Of a DNA stretch of 64,000 nt, positions 44,808-55,055 are shown in pieces; position 1 is the stretch's first letter; each line of letters opens with the position of its first letter. This DNA is from Aromatoleum toluclasticum ATCC 700605 (GTDB lineage Bacteria; Pseudomonadota; Gammaproteobacteria; Burkholderiales; Rhodocyclaceae): NCBI RefSeq assembly GCF_000378245.1, contig NZ_KB899492.1, positions 1 to 64,000 of the forward strand, read 5' to 3'. Under the pieces are notes generated by a model. It saw only the letters and a list, made by a program, of their open reading frames with translations. It did no database searches and was not told the origin of the DNA. Position numbers and translations under genes: made by a program.

Positions 44808-44833
44808 ATCGTTTTCCCCATCGATTGCGAAGG

Positions 44834-47230
44834 TTAATTCCTGAGGGGCTTGCCGGTTTCGAGCGTGTGCGCGATGCGCTGCTGCGTCTTCTCCTGCTTC
44901 AGCAGGTCGACGAACAGGGCACGCTCGACGTCGAGGATCCATTGCTCCGGCACGCGCGAATTCGTCTCGACCTCACCACCGCACAGCGCGGTGGCCGCCG
45001 CCTTCGCGACCTTGTAGTCGTAGGGCGAGATGAAGCCGCCCTCCGCCATGTTCACGAGCAACAGCTCGCAGGTCGCGATGCCGTTGCGGCCCGCGACCGT
45101 CACCGCGCGCTGCACGAATGGCGGCCGGTAGCCGGACTCGGCGAGCGCGCGCGCGCGGCGGATGCCGACGTAGAGCAGCTCCTGCGGGTGGAAGACGACA
45201 TCGTCGGACGGCTTGGCGAAGCCGAGCTGCACGGCCTCCAGCGCGCTCTTTGCGACGGTCGCCATCGCGATCGTCTGGAAACTGTTCTGGATGTACGGGA
45301 ACACGTCGCCGCCCGCGGCCTTCTGCGCCGCGTAGTGGGCCTGCAGCGCGAACTCCTTGCTGCCGCCGCCGGCCGGGATCAGGCCGACGCCCGCCTCGAC
45401 GAGGCCGACGTAGCTCTCCAGCGCCAGCACGCGGTGCGCCGAATGCATCGCAAACTCGCAGCCGCCGCCCAGCGCCATGCCCTGGATCGCCGTGACCACC
45501 GGCACCTGCGCGTGCTTGAGCGTCATCGATGCGCGCTGGAACTTCGCGACCGTGCGCTCCAGCATGTCGAACTGCCCGGCCTGGCACGCCGCCGCGACCT
45601 GATGCAGGTTCGCGCCGACCGCGAAGGGCGCCGGATGCCACAGCACGACGCCATCCAGATCGCGCTCGGCACGCGCGACCGCCTCCAGCAGGCCGTCGAG
45701 CACCTCGTCGCCGATCGCGTGCTGCTTCGACTTGAAGGACAGGATGCCGATGCGCGCGTCCTGGTCGGGGCGCGTCCACAAGCGCACACCGCCGTCGCTG
45801 ACGTTTCCATTTTCCCACAGCGTCTCGCCGCGGTCCGCCGACGCCTCGCCCAGCACCTGCTCGGGATAGAGCTGACGCTTGTAGACGGGCAGTGCCGGAC
45901 GCGGCTTGAGCGCCTTCGTCGTCGCCGAGTACGAACCGCCGGCCTCATGCACGCCCTTGCGCTCGAACACCCAGGCCGGCAGCGGCACCTTCGCCATCGC
46001 GCGGCCGTGATCGATGTCGAGCTGGATCGCCTTCGCGATCTCGCTCCAGTCCGCCGCCTGCCAGGTCTCGAACGGCCCCTGCGCCCAGCCGAAGCCCCAG
46101 CGCATCGCCAGATCGATGTCGCGCGCGTTGTCGGCGATGTCCCCGAGATGCACCGCGCAGTAATGGAACACGTCGCGGAAGATGGACCACAGGAACTGCG
46201 CTTCCAGCAGCTCGCTCGCCGCCAGCAGCGAGAAGCGCTCGACCGGATCCTTGGTCTTGAGCATCGTCTCGACCGCCGGGATCACGTCGCCCGCGCTCGG
46301 GCGGTAGTCGCCGGTCTTGAGGTCCAGCACCTGGATCTGCCTGCCGTCCTTGCGATAGATGCCGGCGCGCGTCTTCTGCCCCAGCGCGCCCTTGGCGATC
46401 AGCTCCTGCAGCCAGTCGGGCACCTTGAAATGCGCGTGCCAGGGGTCGTCCGGCAGCGTCGCCTGCATCGTGCCGACCACATGCGCGAGCGTGTCGAGGC
46501 CGACGACGTCCGCGGTGCGGTAGGTCGCGCTCTTGGGGCGGCCGATCAGCGGGCCGGTGAGGCCGTCGACCTCGTCGAAGCCCAGCCCGAGGCGCGCCGT
46601 GTGGTGCATCACCGCGAGGATGGAGAACACACCGACGCGGTTGGCGACGAAGTTGGGCGTGTCCTTCGCACGCACGATGGATTTCCCGAGCCGCGTCGTC
46701 AGCCAGCTTTCGAGCTGGTCGAGCATCGTCGCCTCGGTGTCGCGCGTCGGGATCAGTTCGACCAGCGACATGTAGCGCGGCGGGTTGAAGAAGTGGATGC
46801 CGCAGAAGCGCCCGCGCAACGCGGCGGGCATGCCCTCGGCGAGCGCGTTGATCGACAGCCCCGAAGTGTTCGACGCGAAGATCGCGTCCAGGCGGATGAA
46901 GGGCGCGACCTTCGCGTACAGGTCCAGCTTCCACTCCATCTTCTCTGCGATCGCCTCGATGATCAGGTCGCACTCGCGCAGCTTCTCGAGGTCGCTGCCG
47001 TAGTTTGCCGCGTCGATGAAGCCGGCCCGGTCCTTTGCCGCAAACGGCGCGGGATCGAGCTTCTTCAGGCCGGCGAGCGCCTTGTCGACGATCGCGTTCG
47101 GCTTGCCGTCCTTCGCCGGCAAGTCGAACAACAGCACGGGCACGTCGGCGTTCGCGCAGTGGGCGGCGATCTGCGCCCCCATCACGCCCGCACCGAGCAC
47201 CGCGACCTTGCGGATGATGAAATTGCTCAT
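44834..47230 (-). CDS. 3-hydroxyacyl-CoA dehydrogenase / enoyl-CoA hydratase, FadN type
   Basis: A 798-residue multifunctional beta-oxidation protein with the dehydrogenase first. The N-terminal NAD-binding motif is VAVLGAGVMGAQIAAHCANA (about 8-27) and the HAD C-terminal parts run to about 420. The hydratase/isomerase domain lies near the C-terminus (MALGGGCEFAMHSAHRV, YVGLVEAGVGLIPAGGGSKE). This order is the reverse of the FadB-type gene at 49211 and resembles FadN. Coupled to the thiolase downstream by a 26-base gap. Confidence 0.92.
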   Translation of the reverse strand: MSNFIIRKVAVLGAGVMGAQIAAHCANADVPVLLFDLPAKDGKPNAIVDKALAGLKKLDPAPFAAKDRAGFIDAANYGSDLEKLRECDLIIEAIAEKMEWKLDLYAKVAPFIRLDAIFASNTSGLSINALAEGMPAALRGRFCGIHFFNPPRYMSLVELIPTRDTEATMLDQLESWLTTRLGKSIVRAKDTPNFVANRVGVFSILAVMHHTARLGLGFDEVDGLTGPLIGRPKSATYRTADVVGLDTLAHVVGTMQATLPDDPWHAHFKVPDWLQELIAKGALGQKTRAGIYRKDGRQIQVLDLKTGDYRPSAGDVIPAVETMLKTKDPVERFSLLAASELLEAQFLWSIFRDVFHYCAVHLGDIADNARDIDLAMRWGFGWAQGPFETWQAADWSEIAKAIQLDIDHGRAMAKVPLPAWVFERKGVHEAGGSYSATTKALKPRPALPVYKRQLYPEQVLGEASADRGETLWENGNVSDGGVRLWTRPDQDARIGILSFKSKQHAIGDEVLDGLLEAVARAERDLDGVVLWHPAPFAVGANLHQVAAACQAGQFDMLERTVAKFQRASMTLKHAQVPVVTAIQGMALGGGCEFAMHSAHRVLALESYVGLVEAGVGLIPAGGGSKEFALQAHYAAQKAAGGDVFPYIQNSFQTIAMATVAKSALEAVQLGFAKPSDDVVFHPQELLYVGIRRARALAESGYRPPFVQRAVTVAGRNGIATCELLLVNMAEGGFISPYDYKVAKAAATALCGGEVETNSRVPEQWILDVERALFVDLLKQEKTQQRIAHTLETGKPLRN

Positions 47231-47332
47231 GCCAACTCTCCGGTCAATGCACGTGACATACCGTCGGCGCGGCCGCGGCCCACGGCAAATGCTGCTTTCT
47301 TCTTTTTAGCGGATGAATGCGGCGGATGCCGC

Positions 47333-47366
47333 GAAAAGGGACGGCGACCGGATGCGGCCGCCGTCC
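47333..47366 (-). terminator. Terminator after the FadL-like porin gene
   Basis: On the minus strand GGACGGCG (47366-47359) pairs with CGCCGTCC (47346-47339) and is followed by C and TTTT (47336-47333). It is about 15 bases after the porin stop and upstream of the FadN-type gene, so the two are separate transcripts. Confidence 0.75.
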
Positions 47367-47380
47367 GTCATCCCGGGGGA

Positions 47381-48664
47381 TCAGAACGCCATCGAATACT
47401 GGGCGCCGAGGATCCACACGCTGGAGTCGTACTCGCCCGTCACGCGGCCGCGATTGGTGAGCGGATTCGCGGTGATCTGGTTGTTGTCGATCTTGGTCTT
47501 CGGCACGTAGAGGTAGGCGGCGCCGAGGTCCAGCGTGTTCGTCTTGCTCACCTTCCACTGCGCGCCGGCGCTGAACCATGTGCGATCGTTGTCCGGCAGC
47601 GACACGAGGCGGCGCTGCTTGTCCCTCACCGGCGTCTGGTCGAACGCGATGCCGAATTTCAGCTTCCACGCATCATCGAGCTTGTAGTTCGCCCCCAGCG
47701 CGACGCGCCAGGTGTCCTTGAACTCGGTGTGCAGCGTCTGCGCGATCTGGCCGTTCAGCGGACCCGAAGTGCGCTCGATGTCGACCTTCTTGATGCTGCT
47801 CCAACCCGTCCAGGACAAGTCGCCGAGCATCTCCCAGCGGTCGCTGAGCTTCTGCGTCGTGCTGACGATGAAGGTGTCGGGCAGGTCGACATCGACGTCC
47901 GAATCGCTGCTACCTGCCGCATTGAGCAGGGCGCTGGGACCCGACACCTTGACGTCGCCCTTCAATTTGTGCTCGACCTTCGAACGGTAGGAAACACCGA
48001 CCTTCGTCGACGGCGACAGCGTGAACAACGCACCGACGTTCCAGCCCCAGGCGTCGTTATCGACATCCAGCTTGGCCGTCGATGCAGACAAGGCTCCCGG
48101 GGCAATGCCGACGACGCGCTCGTACTGGGCATCCATGCGCTGCCAGTTCAAGCCGATGCCCAGAGACACCTTGTCATTGACCCGGTAAGCGAGCGACGGG
48201 TTGATGTTGATCGTCTCGATCTCGAACTTGGTCGCCTGCGCGGCACCGACCCACTTTCCGCCATAGTCCGTCACGAGGCCGAACGGCGCACCGATGCCGA
48301 CGCCGAGATAGAGGTCCTTGTTCAGCGCCCACGACAGGTAGGCGTTCGGAATTGCCGCCCAGTCACCCGCGTCGTCGCCGTTACCCGACAGCGCACCGCC
48401 CACCGAGCCCCTGTTCTTGAATTCGAAGCTCGGCCGCACCGCGGCAACACCCAGCGAGATCTCGCGCGCCTGCAGTTGCGTCATGCCGGCCGGGTTGAAG
48501 AAGATCGTGCTGGCGTTCTCGGCGACCGCAGCCGACCCAGCGTAGGCGTTGCCAATGCCGCTGGCGTTCTGCTCGAGCAGTTGGAAGCCGGCGGCCGACG
48601 CAGTGCCGGAACCCAGCGCGAGTAGTGCGGCGGGAAGCAGGCGGGCAATCGTCGTTTTCTTCAT
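47381..48664 (-). CDS. fadL: FadL/TodX-family outer-membrane porin
   Basis: A 427-residue outer-membrane beta-barrel for uptake of long-chain fatty acids or other hydrophobic compounds. It has a signal peptide (about 1-24) followed by the FadL hatch signature AGFQLLEQNASGIGNAYAGSAA and STIFFNPAGMTQL. Alternating hydrophobic strands run to the C-terminal aromatic end YSMAF. It is between the two beta-oxidation gene sets, which fits a fatty-acid import role. Confidence 0.95.
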   Translation of the reverse strand: MKKTTIARLLPAALLALGSGTASAAGFQLLEQNASGIGNAYAGSAAVAENASTIFFNPAGMTQLQAREISLGVAAVRPSFEFKNRGSVGGALSGNGDDAGDWAAIPNAYLSWALNKDLYLGVGIGAPFGLVTDYGGKWVGAAQATKFEIETININPSLAYRVNDKVSLGIGLNWQRMDAQYERVVGIAPGALSASTAKLDVDNDAWGWNVGALFTLSPSTKVGVSYRSKVEHKLKGDVKVSGPSALLNAAGSSDSDVDVDLPDTFIVSTTQKLSDRWEMLGDLSWTGWSSIKKVDIERTSGPLNGQIAQTLHTEFKDTWRVALGANYKLDDAWKLKFGIAFDQTPVRDKQRRLVSLPDNDRTWFSAGAQWKVSKTNTLDLGAAYLYVPKTKIDNNQITANPLTNRGRVTGEYDSSVWILGAQYSMAF

Positions 48665-48792
48665 GTGTCACATCTCCTCGTGAATTGTCTGTGCAATTTC
48701 GGCGCTGCAACTCCGGACCCGCAGCGCGGATCTCCCCGGATATCCGCACGAACCCCGGCGCCGCGGGGCCGCACGAAATGCTTCGAATACGA

Positions 48793-49200
48793 TCACGCAG
48801 GCGGAACGGGCCGCTTGCGCCCCTTGTCGTCGAGCGCGACATAGGTCAGCGTCGCCTCGGTGACCTTCACGACCACCGGATTCTCGGGGTCGCGTTCGGC
48901 ATAGACCTCGACGTCTACAGTGATGGAAGTGCGCCCCACGGACACCACTTCGGCATAAAAACTTACAAGGTCGCCGACCGACACCGGCTGCTTGAAAACG
49001 AAGGAGTTCACCGCCACCGTCGCCGTACGGCAGCGCGCACGGCGATGCGCGGGAATCGCGCCGGCGATGTCGACCATCGCCATGATCCAGCCGCCGAACA
49101 CGTCGCCCGCCGGATTCACGTCGGCCGGCATCGGCATCACGCGCAAGGCCGGCTGCTTGTTCTCGGGAAGTTTCACCGGCTCGACTGCGTCGTCGCTCAT
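48793..49200 (-). CDS. Acyl-CoA thioesterase, YciA-like hotdog protein
   Basis: A 135-residue hotdog-fold protein. The ATG at 49200 gives MSDDAVEPVKLPENKQPALR; motifs are DVNPAGDVFGGWIMAMVDIAGA (with the catalytic Asp region) and AVNSFVFKQPVSVGDLVSFYAEV. These match YciA/BACH-type acyl-CoA thioesterases. It lies 10 bases after the FadB-type stop, so it is the last gene of the second beta-oxidation operon and would release free acid and CoA when acyl-CoA pools build up. Confidence 0.9.
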   Translation of the reverse strand: MSDDAVEPVKLPENKQPALRVMPMPADVNPAGDVFGGWIMAMVDIAGAIPAHRRARCRTATVAVNSFVFKQPVSVGDLVSFYAEVVSVGRTSITVDVEVYAERDPENPVVVKVTEATLTYVALDDKGRKRPVPPA

Positions 49201-49210
49201 AGGACTCTCC

Positions 49211-51208
49211 TCATGCTCGTCCAGCATGCACGATAGCACCAACCCGACCGTCGGAAGCCTTGCCGGACAAAGTTTTCCCCGATTCCGGGGAATAATGCAG
49301 CGGCCCGCCCGTGAAGGGGGCGAAACCCGTCCCGAATATCACCCCGGCATCGGCGAGATCCGCATCCGCGACCACCCCCGCTTCCACGCAACGCCGCGCC
49401 GCCGCGACGAGCGGGGCGACGATGCGCTCCGCGAGCCCGGCAGGGATCGTCCCCGCCGCGCCCTTGTGCGCCTTGCCGTCGGCCCAGCGGTAGTAGCCCT
49501 GCCCGCTCTTGCGGCCGAGATTTCCTGCCGCAACGAGCTCCATCAGCCGGCGCGGCGGCTCCGCCCCCGCACCCGCAAGCGCCTTGCCGGCCGCGACCGC
49601 GATGTCGAGGCCCACGGTATCGACCAGCTCGACCGGCCCCATCGGCATGCCGAAGGCGAGGAGCGCGGCGTCGACCGTCTCGGGCGCGACGCCTTCCTCG
49701 ACACAGCGCAGCGCCTCCAGCATGTAGGGGCCCAGCACGGCGTTCACGAGGAAGCCGGGCGCGCTCGCGACCGGCAGCGGCAGCTTGTCGATGCGCCGCA
49801 CGAAGGCCGCCGCGCGGCGCAGCGCCTCCTCGTCCGCCCCCTCTCCGTGCACGACCTCCACCAGCGGCATCAGCGCGACGGGGTTGAAGAAGTGGATGCC
49901 GACGAGGCGGCGCGGGTCCGCCAGCGCGGTCGCGATGTCCTCGATGCGCAGGCTGGAGGTGTTGGTCGCGAGCACCGCGTCGGGCTTCGCGCGCCGCTCG
50001 ATGTCCGCAAACAGCGTGCGCTTGGCTTCCAGGTTCTCGAAGATCGCCTCGATCACGAGGTCCGCGCGCGCGGCGCCGTTGCCGGCCGGGTCCGGGATCA
50101 GGCGGTCGAGCGCGAAGCGCACCTGCCGCTTGTCGCCGCGCGCCTTGCGCTCGAAGAACTTCGCCGCGCGCGCGACGGCAGGCGCGATGCGTTCGACGGA
50201 CTGGTCCTGTAGCGTCACCGTCATGCCGGCCCACGCGCACAGCGCGGCGATGTCGCCGCCCATCACGCCCGCGCCGACGACATGCACGTGGCGCGGCGCG
50301 AAGTCGCTGTCTTTTCCAAATCCCTTCAGGCGCTCCTGCAGGAAGAACACGCGCACGAGGTTCTTCGCGGTCGGCGAGCGGAAGATGGCGTCGAGCGACG
50401 CGGGGTCCTCCGCCGGCACGGCGAGCGCGTTGCCGCCGTATTTTTGCCAGATGTCGAGGATCGCGTAGGGCGCGGGGTAGTGTTCGCGCCGCGCCTTCGT
50501 TGCGACTTGCTGGCGGGCCTTGTTCGCGACGAGCGCCTTCAGCGGGCCGTTCAGCAGTTTCTGCATGACGGGCAGCGCGCGCGGCGTCTGGCCGGAGAGT
50601 ACGAGCATGCGCGCGGCGTTCTCCATCACGCGCGGCGGCACGCATTCGTCGGCGAGGCCCAGCTTCTTCGCGCGGCGCGCGTCGACGCTCTTGCCGGTAA
50701 GCATCAGGTCGAGCGCCGCCGCCGGGCCGATCAGTGCCGGCAGGCGCTTCATGCCGCCCCAGCCCGGCACGATGCCCAGCATCACCTCGGGTAGCGCGAG
50801 CTTGGTGGCGGGTTCGTCGACGACGATGCGGTAACGGCATGCGAGCACGAGCTCCAGTCCGCCGCCGAGGCAGTGGCCGCGGACCAGCGCGAGCGTCGGG
50901 AATTTCAGCCGCGCGAGCCAGTTGAAGAGCTCCCAGCCGCGCTGCACCAGATCGCGCGCGCCCTGCGCCGAGTCGATGCGCGTGAATTCCTCGATGTCGG
51001 CGCCGGCAACGAAGCCGGCCGGCTTCGCCGAAGCGATGACGAGCCCCTTCGGCGGATCGGCTTCGAGCTGCGCGAAGACCGTGGCGAGTTCGTCGAGCAG
51101 TTCGCGCGACAAGGTGTTGGTGCTCGCGCCGGCGCGATCGAGGTACAGCCACGCGAGGCCGTCTTGATCGCCCTTGCGCGCGAGCACCAGATGCTTGAAA
51201 TCGCTCAT
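49211..51208 (-). CDS. fadB: Multifunctional beta-oxidation protein, FadB type
   Basis: A 665-residue protein with enoyl-CoA hydratase first and 3-hydroxyacyl-CoA dehydrogenase second. The hydratase half has RGHCLGGGLELVLACRYRI and LPEVMLGIVPGWGGMKRLPA with both catalytic Glu positions. The dehydrogenase half begins VHVVGAGVMGGDIAALCAWAG (about 305) and has NTSSLRIEDIA and GIHFFNPVALMPLVEVV. It is somewhat shorter than E. coli FadB (about 730). The ATG overlaps the thiolase stop by 1 base, and the operon context (dehydrogenase, thiolase, FadB) supports the role. Confidence 0.94.
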   Translation of the reverse strand: MSDFKHLVLARKGDQDGLAWLYLDRAGASTNTLSRELLDELATVFAQLEADPPKGLVIASAKPAGFVAGADIEEFTRIDSAQGARDLVQRGWELFNWLARLKFPTLALVRGHCLGGGLELVLACRYRIVVDEPATKLALPEVMLGIVPGWGGMKRLPALIGPAAALDLMLTGKSVDARRAKKLGLADECVPPRVMENAARMLVLSGQTPRALPVMQKLLNGPLKALVANKARQQVATKARREHYPAPYAILDIWQKYGGNALAVPAEDPASLDAIFRSPTAKNLVRVFFLQERLKGFGKDSDFAPRHVHVVGAGVMGGDIAALCAWAGMTVTLQDQSVERIAPAVARAAKFFERKARGDKRQVRFALDRLIPDPAGNGAARADLVIEAIFENLEAKRTLFADIERRAKPDAVLATNTSSLRIEDIATALADPRRLVGIHFFNPVALMPLVEVVHGEGADEEALRRAAAFVRRIDKLPLPVASAPGFLVNAVLGPYMLEALRCVEEGVAPETVDAALLAFGMPMGPVELVDTVGLDIAVAAGKALAGAGAEPPRRLMELVAAGNLGRKSGQGYYRWADGKAHKGAAGTIPAGLAERIVAPLVAAARRCVEAGVVADADLADAGVIFGTGFAPFTGGPLHYSPESGKTLSGKASDGRVGAIVHAGRA

Positions 51209-52488
51209 CACAGCGCCTCCACCAGCATCGCACCACCCTGCCCGCCGCCGATGCAGATGCTGGCGATGCCGCGCTTCAGGCCCTCCCGGCGCAGCACGTT
51301 CAGCAGATGCAGCACGATGCGCGCGCCGCTCGCGCCGACCGGGTGCCCCTGCGCGATCGCGCCGCCATCGATGTTGAGCTTCACCTCGCCGAGACGCCCG
51401 AGGGCATCCGCAAGCCCCAGCTCGTCGCGGCAGTAGTCCGCATCGTCCCACGCGCGCAGGCAGGCTATCACCTGCGCGGCGAAGGCCTCGTTGATCTCCC
51501 ATGCATCGATGTCGCCGAGCGCGAGGCCGTGGCGCTGCAGCATCGGTGTCGCCGCATGCACCGGCCCGAGGCCCATCTGCGCGGGGTCGAGGCCCGCCCA
51601 CTGGCTGTCGGTGATGCGCCCAAGCGGCACGAGGCCGTGGCGCTCGACCGCTTCCGCGGACGCAAGGATCAGCCACGCTGCGCCGTCGGTGATCTGCGAG
51701 CTGTTGCCGGCGGTCACGCGGCCGTACCTGCGGTCGAAGAAGGGTTTCAGCTTCGCGAGGTTCTCGGGTGTCGAGTCGGCGCGCACGCCGTCGTCATCCG
51801 CATACACCGTGCCGTCGGCAGCGATCAGCGGCACAATCTCTCCGAAATGCCCGGCCTCGCGCGCGGCGAGCACGCGGGTGTGGCTGCGCGCAGCGAAGGC
51901 GTCCATCTCGGCGCGCGAAATACCGAAGCGGTGCGCGAGGTTCTCGGCGGTCTGGCCCATCAGCTGGCCGACGACGGGGTCGGTGAGGCCCTTCATGATG
52001 CCGATCACCGGCGCGAGGTAGCCGGGCTTGAAGCGGCGCAGCGCGGCGACCTTCTCGCCGAGGGTCTTCGTCGCGTACCAGCCCGAGAGCCAGCGCACCA
52101 TTGCATCAGAGAGCAGCAGCGGCGCGCGCGACAGCGCATCCGCCCCGCCCGCGAGCACCAGCGCCGAGCGCCCGGCCCGGATGTTTGCGATCGCCGAATC
52201 GAGCGCCTGCATGCCCGAGGCGCAATTGCGCATCACGGTCCAGCCCGGCACCTTCTGCCCGCAACCCATGCGCAGCGCGACGACGCGGCCGATGTTGACC
52301 TCGTCCGGAGAAGGGCTCGCACAGCCCAGGATCACCTCGTCGAGCTGGTCCGGCGCGAAGCGCTGGCGTGCGAGCAGGGCTGCCCCCGCCGCGGTCGCGA
52401 GGTCGGAGGCCGCGAACGGCCCCGGCGTGTTGCGCGACTTCAGGAAGGGCGTGCGTGCGCCGTCGATGATGTAGACGTCTTCCGTCAT
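51208..52488 (-). CDS. Acetyl-CoA C-acyltransferase (thiolase), FadI/FadA-like
   Basis: A 426-residue thiolase. The ATG at 52488 gives MTEDVYIIDGARTPFLKSRN. The nucleophile is Cys89 (VMRNCASGMQALDSAIAN); NEAFAAQVIACL, DGGAIAQGHPVGASGARIV (catalytic His) and CIGGGQGGAMLVEAL (second Cys) are intact. It overlaps both the FadE-type stop (4 bases) and the FadB-type start, so translation of the three is coupled, as in a fatty-oxidation complex operon. Confidence 0.94.
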   Translation of the reverse strand: MTEDVYIIDGARTPFLKSRNTPGPFAASDLATAAGAALLARQRFAPDQLDEVILGCASPSPDEVNIGRVVALRMGCGQKVPGWTVMRNCASGMQALDSAIANIRAGRSALVLAGGADALSRAPLLLSDAMVRWLSGWYATKTLGEKVAALRRFKPGYLAPVIGIMKGLTDPVVGQLMGQTAENLAHRFGISRAEMDAFAARSHTRVLAAREAGHFGEIVPLIAADGTVYADDDGVRADSTPENLAKLKPFFDRRYGRVTAGNSSQITDGAAWLILASAEAVERHGLVPLGRITDSQWAGLDPAQMGLGPVHAATPMLQRHGLALGDIDAWEINEAFAAQVIACLRAWDDADYCRDELGLADALGRLGEVKLNIDGGAIAQGHPVGASGARIVLHLLNVLRREGLKRGIASICIGGGQGGAMLVEAL

Positions 52489-54974
52489 GCCGCGGCCTTG
52501 ACCGATGCGGACGCCTGCGGCTCGATGTGCGCGAGCGCGGCACGCAGGCCGAAGTCGTAGGGGAAATCGTCGACGCGGATCACCTTGTCGCGCAGCTCGC
52601 CGCGACGCTTCAGCAGCGCGAATTCGTCGGCGCTGATCACCCCCGCTTCGAGGGCGCGCTGCCACACCGCATCGACGCCACCGCCGACCGTCAGGCCCGG
52701 TTCGAAGCGGCCTTCCTTCTGCGCGCGGCGCACCTTGGCCTCGATGGGCTCGGCGGCGATGGTCGCAGCGAGCGCCGCTTCCAGCGCGCCGACCGGCTCC
52801 TCGACGTCGTCCGTCAGATACACGTCCGAGGTCAGGCGGTCGCGCGTCGCCGAAGGCTCGATCAGCAGCTTCGCGACCTCGTGGCCGAGCTGGTCGGACG
52901 GCACGACGTAGGGGCGCCCGAGCGGGAACACGACGATGCGGCGCAGGAGCGTCGCGAAGAGCTTGTTCGGGAAGTTCGCGATCACGCCTTCGAAGGCGTT
53001 CTGCGCCTTGAACATGCAGTCCCAGATCGCCCAGTGCATCAGCGGCGCATCGGCCGCCTGCCGCCCTTCGGCCTCGTAGCGGCGCAGCACCGCGGAGGCG
53101 AGGTACATCAGCGACAGGATGTCGCCGAGGCGCGCGGAGAGCTTCTCCTTGCGCTTCAGCGCGCCGCCCATCGTGCCCATCGACAGGTCGGAAATGAACG
53201 CGAACGCCGCCGAGAAGCGCGTGAGCTGCTGGTAGTAGCGCCGCGTTTCGGGGGCGATGTCGCCAGGTGCGGCAACGAAGTGCGAGCCGGTGATGCCCAT
53301 CACCAGCGCACGCGCGGCGTTCGACACAGTGTAGCCGACGTGGCCCCACAAGGCCTCGTCGAAGGCGGCGAGGTCATTCGCCTGCGCCGCGTGCATCTCG
53401 TCCAGCACATAGGGATGGCAGCGGATCGCGCCCTGGCCGAAGAGGATCAGGCTGCGCGTGAGGATGTTGGCGCCCTCGACGGTGATGCCCACCGGGATCT
53501 GCTGGTAGGCGCGCCCGAGCATGTTCTGCGGTCCGAGGCAGATGCCCTTGCCGCCGATCACGTCCATGCCGTCATTGACGGTCTGGCGCGCGCGCTCGGT
53601 GACGTGGTACTTGACGATGGCGGACACCACCGAGGGCTTCTCGCCGAGGTCGACCGCGCCTGCGGTCATCACGCGCGCGGCGTCGCTGAGATAGGTGTTC
53701 GCGCCGATGCGCGTCAGCGCCTCCTCGACGCCCTCGAAGCGGCCGATCGCGGTCTTGAACTGGTAGCGCACGCGCGCATAGGCGCCGACCGCGCGCGCCG
53801 TCATCTTCTGCATGCCGGTGTTGGAGCCCGGCAGCGAGATCGAGCGGCCCGCCGCGAGGCTCTCCATCAACATGCGCCAACCCTGCCCGGCCATCCTGGG
53901 CCCGCCGATGATGAACTCGAGCGGCATGAAGACGTCCGTCCCGCGCACCGGGCCGTTCATCCAGATGCCGTTGAGCGGGAAGTGACGGCGACCGGTGTCG
54001 ACGCCCGGATGCTCCGAAGGCACCAGCGCGCAGGTGATGCCCAGGTCCGGCTCGGCGCCGAGCAGGCCGTCCGGGTCGTACAGGCGGAAGGCGAGGCCGA
54101 ACACCGTGCACACCGGCGCGAGCGTGATGTAGCGCTTGTCGAAGGACACGCGCATGCCCAATACCTCGCGCCCCTGCCATTGCCCCTTGCACACGACGCC
54201 CGCGTCGGGAATGGACGCGGCGTCGGAGCCCGCCCACGGGCTGGTCAGCGCGAAGGCCGGGATCTCGAGGCCCTTCGCGAGGCGCGGCAGGTAGTGCGAC
54301 TTCTGTTCGGGCGTGCCGTAGTGCAACAGGAGCTCGGCCGGGCCGAGCGAATTCGGCACCATCACCGTGATCGCCGGGGCCGAGGCGCGCGTCGACAGCT
54401 TGGTCACGACCTGGGAGTGCGCGTAGGCCGAGAAACCCTTCCCGCCGTACTCCTTCGGGATGATCATGCCGAGGAAGCCCTGGTCCTTGATGTACTGCCA
54501 CACCTCGGGCGAGAGGTCCTGGCGCAGGTTGTCCTGCCAGTCGTTGGTGAGCCGGCACAGCTCGCTCGTCTCGTTGTCGAGGAAGGCACGCTCCTCGGGC
54601 GTGAGTTTGGGCCACGGATAGGCCAGCAGCGTCGACCACGCCGGAGCGCCGCGGAAGAGCTCGCCCTCCCACCACACGGTGCCGGCCTCTAGCGCGTCAC
54701 GCTCGGTCTGCGACATCGACGGCAACGCCGCGCGGAAGGCGCGGAAGATGGGCGCCGTCACGAGCGCACGGCGCACGGGGCGCAGCAGGAAGACCGCCAT
54801 CACGCCGGCAAAGACCACCAGCGCCGCGACGATTGCCGCCGGCGCCCACCCCCCGGCCCAACCCGCCGCCGCCAGCCAGACCAACCCGACCCCTGCCCAG
54901 GCAAAAAGGGGCGCTCGCCCGTAGGCGAGCGCGATTGCCAAGGGAGGGAGCAAAGCGATGAACCACCAGATCAT
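52485..54974 (-). CDS. fadE: Acyl-CoA dehydrogenase, FadE type
   Basis: An 829-residue long acyl-CoA dehydrogenase. Its N-terminus is a membrane-spanning hydrophobic segment (MIWWFIALLPPLAIALAYG and a second at about 27-62) as in E. coli FadE. The catalytic domain (about 110-480) includes QGFLGMIIPKEYGGKGFSAYA and FALTSPWAGSDAASIPD, and the last third is the DUF1974-like FadE C-terminus. It oxidises acyl-CoA at the inner membrane and passes electrons to ETF. It follows the TetR gene after 81 bases and overlaps the thiolase by 4. Confidence 0.95.
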   Translation of the reverse strand: MIWWFIALLPPLAIALAYGRAPLFAWAGVGLVWLAAAGWAGGWAPAAIVAALVVFAGVMAVFLLRPVRRALVTAPIFRAFRAALPSMSQTERDALEAGTVWWEGELFRGAPAWSTLLAYPWPKLTPEERAFLDNETSELCRLTNDWQDNLRQDLSPEVWQYIKDQGFLGMIIPKEYGGKGFSAYAHSQVVTKLSTRASAPAITVMVPNSLGPAELLLHYGTPEQKSHYLPRLAKGLEIPAFALTSPWAGSDAASIPDAGVVCKGQWQGREVLGMRVSFDKRYITLAPVCTVFGLAFRLYDPDGLLGAEPDLGITCALVPSEHPGVDTGRRHFPLNGIWMNGPVRGTDVFMPLEFIIGGPRMAGQGWRMLMESLAAGRSISLPGSNTGMQKMTARAVGAYARVRYQFKTAIGRFEGVEEALTRIGANTYLSDAARVMTAGAVDLGEKPSVVSAIVKYHVTERARQTVNDGMDVIGGKGICLGPQNMLGRAYQQIPVGITVEGANILTRSLILFGQGAIRCHPYVLDEMHAAQANDLAAFDEALWGHVGYTVSNAARALVMGITGSHFVAAPGDIAPETRRYYQQLTRFSAAFAFISDLSMGTMGGALKRKEKLSARLGDILSLMYLASAVLRRYEAEGRQAADAPLMHWAIWDCMFKAQNAFEGVIANFPNKLFATLLRRIVVFPLGRPYVVPSDQLGHEVAKLLIEPSATRDRLTSDVYLTDDVEEPVGALEAALAATIAAEPIEAKVRRAQKEGRFEPGLTVGGGVDAVWQRALEAGVISADEFALLKRRGELRDKVIRVDDFPYDFGLRAALAHIEPQASASVKAAA

Positions 54975-55055
54975 TGTCGTCTCCTCGATCGTATTCGTTC
55001 CGCCTGCGTCCGGCCGGCCACGGTCTGCGCCGCCCCGGACGGGCCTGCATTCAAT

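Noticed and set aside
44825-48625. Open frame of 1,266 codons antisense to the FadN-type gene and fadL
   Set aside because: It spans two unrelated genes, their intergenic gap and a terminator, and its translation is a composition-driven shadow.
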